Assembly (NCBI GenBank): GCA_031553195.1
Contig: JAVBLV010000070.1
Location: 1 to 25,037 of the forward strand
Source of the DNA: JAVBLV01 sp031553195
Lineage (GTDB): Bacteria; Bacteroidota; Bacteroidia; Bacteroidales; P3
Direction of reading: 5' to 3'
Length of the DNA stretch: 25,037 bases
Below are positions 21,902 to 25,037 of the stretch, piece after piece. The notes under the pieces were generated by a model, which did not search any database, was not told the origin of the DNA, and saw only the letters and a program-made list of their open reading frames with translations. A program made the translations under genes and the position numbers. The first letter of the stretch is position 1. Every line of letters begins with the position of its first letter.

Positions 21902-23281
21902 ATGCTTCTCTCCGATATAACAGAAAAATTTAAAAATAAGAAAATTCTTATTCTGGGTTTTGGCCGGGAAGGCCGTTCAACTTATCTTTTTCTCAGGAAA
22001 ATTTTCCCAGAGAAAATAATAGGCATTTCTGATCAAGACGAATTAATCAGAGCGGATTCTTTCTTGAAAGAAGACGCCGCTTTGCAATTTCATCTGGGGC
22101 AAAACTATCTGGAAGGTATTGAAAACTACGATTGGATTTTGAAAACGCCGGGAATTTCCAATATTATAATTGAGGATAAAGTCTCGAAATCCAACATCTC
22201 TTGTCAAACGGATATTTTTTTACAAATATTTGGTCGTCAAACAATCGGGATAAGCGGAACCAAAGGAAAAAGCACTACTTCTTTTCTGTGCTTTGATATT
22301 TTGAAAAAATACTTTCCAAATGTTATACTGGGCGGAAATATGGGTATTCCATTATTCGACATCATTCCCCAAATTCAAAAAGATACAATTATTGTTTGCG
22401 AATTTTCATCTCATCAATTAGAAAATATTATAGCGGGACCTCATATTTCCATTTTGCTGAATTTGTATCAGGAACATCTGGACCATTACCATTCTTATCA
22501 AGCATATCAATATGCAAAGTTCAATATGGCAAAATTTCAAACCGGACAAGACTTTGCTATTTATAATGAAGATAATGAAGAACTAAGAACTCTTTTCCAA
22601 TTAAATCCGGTTTCTGCCGGTACATTTTCGTATTCGGTTCTGCATGATGTTCAACGCGGTTGTTTTCTTGACGAAGGTTTTATTTGTTACCGGGACATAG
22701 AAAAATCTGAAAAGATTTTTTCTTTACAAAACCCTCGTCCATTAAAGGGAATGCATAATTTGCAGAATATAATGTCTGTCATCAATGCCTGCAAACTTTT
22801 GGGCGTTCCGGATCCTATTATCCGGCAAGGGGTTGTTGAGTTTAAAGGTTTGGAGCACCGGATGGAATATGTAGGAACGAGAGATGGGATTCTTTTCTAT
22901 AACGACTCCATTTCGACTATTCCCGAAGCAACAATGGCCGCTGTTGAAAGTCTTGAAAAAGTAGATACGCTAATCCTGGGGGGATTTAACCGGGGAATCG
23001 ATTATAACAAATTGGCAAATTATTTAAATCATTCAAAGATCCGGAATTTGGTTTTTGTAGGCGCCGCAGGCGAGCAGATTCTATTAGAAATGAGCAAAGA
23101 GCATACCGTTAAACAAAAGTATATAACGGAAAATGATTATACGAAAATTGTCGATTGGTGTTTTGAAACAACAAAAAAAGGACATATATGCTTGCTCTCT
23201 CCGGCGGCGTCCAGTTATGATGCTTTTAAAAATTTTGAAGAGAGGGGAAGATTATTTAAGCAATTGGTCCTTTCTCATTAA
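21902..23281 (+). CDS. murD: Mur ligase of MurD type (UDP-MurNAc-L-Ala glutamate ligase)
   Basis: This 459-aa cytosolic ATP-dependent ligase adds glutamate to UDP-MurNAc-L-alanine in peptidoglycan synthesis. An N-terminal Rossmann domain (ILILGFGREGRST, ILKTPGI) is followed by the ATP loop SGTKGKSTTS (118-127), the NLYQEHLDHY segment (187-196) and the likely carbamylated lysine in YAKFNMAKF (Lys206). The C-terminal domain has FKGLEHRMEYVG (314-325) and NDSISTIPEAT (334-343). The usual MurD has NDSKATN here; the NDSISTIPE variant resembles the MurD2-like group, reported in some bacteria to use L-glutamate followed by epimerisation by MurL. I call it MurD-type and leave the stereochemistry open. 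It lies outside the usual division/cell-wall cluster, so it may be a second copy. Confidence 0.85.
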   Translation: MLLSDITEKFKNKKILILGFGREGRSTYLFLRKIFPEKIIGISDQDELIRADSFLKEDAALQFHLGQNYLEGIENYDWILKTPGISNIIIEDKVSKSNISCQTDIFLQIFGRQTIGISGTKGKSTTSFLCFDILKKYFPNVILGGNMGIPLFDIIPQIQKDTIIVCEFSSHQLENIIAGPHISILLNLYQEHLDHYHSYQAYQYAKFNMAKFQTGQDFAIYNEDNEELRTLFQLNPVSAGTFSYSVLHDVQRGCFLDEGFICYRDIEKSEKIFSLQNPRPLKGMHNLQNIMSVINACKLLGVPDPIIRQGVVEFKGLEHRMEYVGTRDGILFYNDSISTIPEATMAAVESLEKVDTLILGGFNRGIDYNKLANYLNHSKIRNLVFVGAAGEQILLEMSKEHTVKQKYITENDYTKIVDWCFETTKKGHICLLSPAASSYDAFKNFEERGRLFKQLVLSH

Positions 23282-23312
23282 CTCGTTATTATAATATTGA
23301 AAATCACAGAAA

Positions 23313-23513
23313 TCAATAACTCGGATTATTTGCATTTACCGGCTGATACTTCTTTTTATTATAATTCTTCATCTTAATGTTGCTTTTTATAAGCGTTGAC
23401 TTCTTTGGCTTTTTAGTGTGATATTTTACAGGACTGGAATAAGGATTGCACGACATTAAACAGGAGGCGAAGAAGAAGAAGCATAATACAACAAATACGG
23501 TATTCCTTTTCAT
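23313..23513 (-). CDS. Small basic lipoprotein
   Basis: The frame opens with a GTG at 23522, but the ATG at 23513 begins a proper signal (MKRNTVFVVLCFFFFASCLM) with the lipobox LMSC, giving 66 aa. The mature part is lysine-rich (YHTKKPKKSTLIKSNIKMKN, then YNKKKYQPVN) and has no recognised domain. Small Lys-rich lipoproteins of this kind are common in Bacteroidales and of unknown role. It converges with the MurD-type gene, with only 31 nt between stops. A MITE copy lies 33 nt upstream of its start. Confidence 0.65.
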   Translation of the reverse strand: MKRNTVFVVLCFFFFASCLMSCNPYSSPVKYHTKKPKKSTLIKSNIKMKNYNKKKYQPVNANNPSY

Positions 23514-23546
23514 ATTTGACACATTTAAAAAATAATTCGTTCCTTT

Positions 23547-23707
23547 AAAGGTCGTTTAAAAATTTTCTCTGACGTATTTTGAGTCTAAAAATGCGCTTTT
23601 TTGTTGAAATTTTTACCAAATAGTTCTACTATTCTTGAAAAATCCCGCCTGCAAACTCGCTATTTTTATCTCTCAAAATTTTTTCCACAAAAATTTAAAC
23701 AACCTCT
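23547..23707. mobile_element. 161-bp MITE-like palindromic element, copy 2
   Basis: It is the same length and orientation as 5295-5455 and clearly homologous along its length: GTTTAAAAATTTTCT, TATTTTGAGTCTAAAAATGC, TTGAAAAATCCC and the end AAATTTAAACAACCTCT. The left terminus is slightly worn (AAAGGTCG for AGAGGTTG). It lies between the small lipoprotein gene and the LysE-type gene, in the upstream region of the lipoprotein gene. Confidence 0.8.
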
Positions 23708-23752
23708 TAGCAAAGTAACGAAAAAAATGTTGATGCGACAAATTTTTGTAAC

Positions 23753-24409
23753 TTACTTTTTGTGCAAAGGAAGATGATGGATAAATTCAAACCGATCGAA
23801 AATGCTGATTATAAGATAAATTCCTATTAAAATAAGAATAATTCCGACAATTTTATTGATTAGAGTAATTACTTTATCTGTCATTAAAGCTTTTAACTTA
23901 TAGGATATTCCGCATTTCAATAAATCAAAAGAAAGAATAGTTAAGAGCATAGATACTAAAAACGCATAACTTAATCGCGAATTTCCATAAGAAGTGGCGA
24001 CGCCCACCGGAACCAACCAATAAAACCATACGGATGGATTGACAATATTAAAGATAAATCCTTTCAAAATATATTTTCCAAAAAACGGTTGACGAAGTTC
24101 TACATTTTTTGCAGAAGACAACGGCGCTCTTTTGGTAAATGTATAGGTTCCGAAAATGATAAGCACCGCCCCGCCAATAATGGAAATAATCGTATTGGTT
24201 TTAGGGTTTTCCATAAAAGAGGAAAATCCTAGATAGGCTAAACAAACCAAAAATATGTCGCTCAACGAAATGCCTATTGCAAAGTACATCCCGGATTTAA
24301 ATCCATAGTTTATACTTGTTTGAATAAGCGAAAACATAGCGGGCCCTACTATACAGGAGAGAGTTGCTCCAAGCAGGATTCCTCGCAAAACGACATGAAA
24401 ATAATCCAT
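23753..24409 (-). CDS. LysE/RhtB family exporter
   Basis: This 218-aa inner-membrane protein of the LysE family exports amino acids or similar small molecules. Six hydrophobic segments are visible. The first carries the family motif LGATLSCIVGPAMFSLIQTSINYG (about 12-35; G-x-x-x-GP), followed by GISLSDIFLVCLAYLG and GGAVLIIFGTYTF. The C-terminal half has GFIFNIVNPSVWFYWLVPVG (the N-P-x-x-W motif) and a last helix VGIILILIGIYLIISIF. The length is normal. The substrate cannot be predicted. The gene is a single unit on the minus strand with a promoter box upstream. Confidence 0.92.
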   Translation of the reverse strand: MDYFHVVLRGILLGATLSCIVGPAMFSLIQTSINYGFKSGMYFAIGISLSDIFLVCLAYLGFSSFMENPKTNTIISIIGGAVLIIFGTYTFTKRAPLSSAKNVELRQPFFGKYILKGFIFNIVNPSVWFYWLVPVGVATSYGNSRLSYAFLVSMLLTILSFDLLKCGISYKLKALMTDKVITLINKIVGIILILIGIYLIISIFDRFEFIHHLPLHKK

Positions 24410-24428
24410 ATAGATCTAAATTGATTTG

Positions 24429-24436
24429 CAAAAGTA
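24429..24436 (-). promoter_or_regulatory. -7 promoter box for the LysE-type gene
   Basis: TACTTTTG on the minus strand matches TAnnTTTG, 19 nt upstream of the ATG at 24409. No -33 TTG at the ideal distance. Confidence 0.5.
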
Positions 24437-25037
24437 CAATAAAGCATCGGAGAAATACATTACAATCAAGAAAATATTTATTCCATTTATGAAATCAATA
24501 TTTTCCAAAATTTTACCTTAACCCCAAGTACTGTCAAATCATTTATAGAAACTATTCAAAAAAGGCAATCTCGTTCTCCTGTATTATAACTATTCCGATT
24601 ATACATTAATTGACATTTAGAAACATTATGATTATCTGACATTTAAATTATACATGCTCCCATCTTCGCCAAAACGACGTAAACATCTGTAATGTTATCG
24701 GCTTTAAGATAACATCCGGTTCATAAGCCTTTTCAAACAGCATCGAAAGTTTTCTTCCGACACGGGCAAGTCTTCTTTGCCTTTTCTTGGATCAATGTAA
24801 AATTCTGGTGGAGAACTAAATATTTAAGTGAAAATATCAAAAGTCAAAAGAGGATGAGTAAGGGAATAACGGCCTACGACAGATGGAGTTAAGAAAAATC
24901 ATTAGTGGAGGCGTTAAAAACAAAATTCTGTTCGAAGCCTCCTTCCGAAAAATAACATGACAGCGTTTGTTATTTAGGGGTTGGAATAACAGCGTCGACG
25001 GGCGAGTTATTTTGTTTAGCCGCAACAAATGATTTTT
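24437..25037. other. Gene-free end of the window
   Basis: No intact gene is supported. Positions 24437-24650 are AT-rich with no structure noticed. From about 24760 there is a transposase-like fragment. A minus-strand frame (about 24655-24780; for example VGRKLSMLFEKAYEPDVILK) reads open for about 40 codons but resembles nothing known to me. The last 200 bases show no recognisable coding. Confidence 0.4.
24761..24842 (+). pseudogene. Transposase internal fragment (same family, copy 3)
   Basis: The DNA at 24788-24826 (GGATCAATGTAAAATTCTGG, then TGGAGAACTAAATAT) matches the reverse complement of 20431-20465 (GGATCAGTGGAGAATTCCGG, then TGGAGAACCAAAAT). The plus-strand frame gives GSM, a stop, NSGGELNI, a stop and VKIS, parallel to VENSGGEPK-stop-WIRVKIG at copy 2. 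It is too degraded to show the catalytic Asp. This is a short relic, called mainly by its similarity to copy 2. Confidence 0.5.

Noticed and set aside
1..25037. CRISPR array, prophage, toxin-antitoxin or defence system
   Set aside because: No regularly spaced repeats, integrase, cas-like, restriction or toxin-antitoxin motifs were seen in any frame.

Overview
The window reads as a Bacteroidetes chromosome segment, most likely Bacteroidales, from an anaerobic, probably host-associated lineage. The evidence is AT-rich DNA, TAnnTTTG promoter elements with an upstream TTG instead of sigma70 boxes, almost no Shine-Dalgarno sequences, and Bacteroidales-typical genes: a FucP/GluP-type MFS carrier, DUF4878-like and other small lipoproteins, an FtsE-type ATPase, and an [FeFe]-hydrogenase-like PAS sensor. 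Gene density is moderate. Intergenic spaces carry many decayed sequences (transposase relics, short palindromic elements, a frameshifted radical SAM gene), which suggests a genome undergoing erosion; I infer this, and assembly indels could explain some of it.

Layout. 1-3.5 kb: three minus-strand exported proteins of unknown role, two of them paralogous small barrel-like proteins flanking a 561-aa secreted protein. 3.5-5.3 kb: a perfect 34-bp palindrome and a B12-binding radical SAM gene broken by three frameshifts. 5.3-7.5 kb: a 161-bp MITE-like element, an MFS sugar transporter, a divergent lipoprotein, a strong terminator and tRNA-Gln(CTG). 7.6-8.6 kb: a decayed trigger-factor-like tail and mtgA. 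9.1-10.2 kb: an ABC-2 permease. 10.6-12.7 kb: an ftsE-like ATPase followed by an Omp85/D15-type outer membrane protein. 12.8-15 kb: a transposase relic, then a 616-aa [FeFe]-hydrogenase-type sensor. 15-16.5 kb: a Fur-family regulator in an operon with a YbhF-like ABC ATPase. 16.8-20 kb: a GT4 glycosyltransferase and the lemA-htpX pair. 20-21 kb: a roughly 1-kb graveyard of mobile-element pieces. 21-24.4 kb: thiG, a MurD-type ligase, a tiny lipoprotein and a LysE/RhtB exporter. The last 0.6 kb holds no intact gene, only another transposase fragment.

How the genes relate. Cell-envelope functions dominate: MtgA and MurD in peptidoglycan, Omp85 and barrel proteins in the outer membrane, HtpX/LemA in membrane quality control, GT4 in surface glycans, and ABC/MFS/LysE transport. 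The Fur regulator sits directly ahead of the ABC ATPase, and a matching ABC-2 permease lies 5 kb away across a block of opposite-strand genes. No CRISPR, prophage, toxin-antitoxin or complete insertion sequence was seen. The most unusual items are the orphan hydrogenase-like sensor with altered H-cluster motifs, a hairpin-containing 82-bp repeat placed just upstream of two unrelated genes, and three copies of a 161-bp palindromic element.
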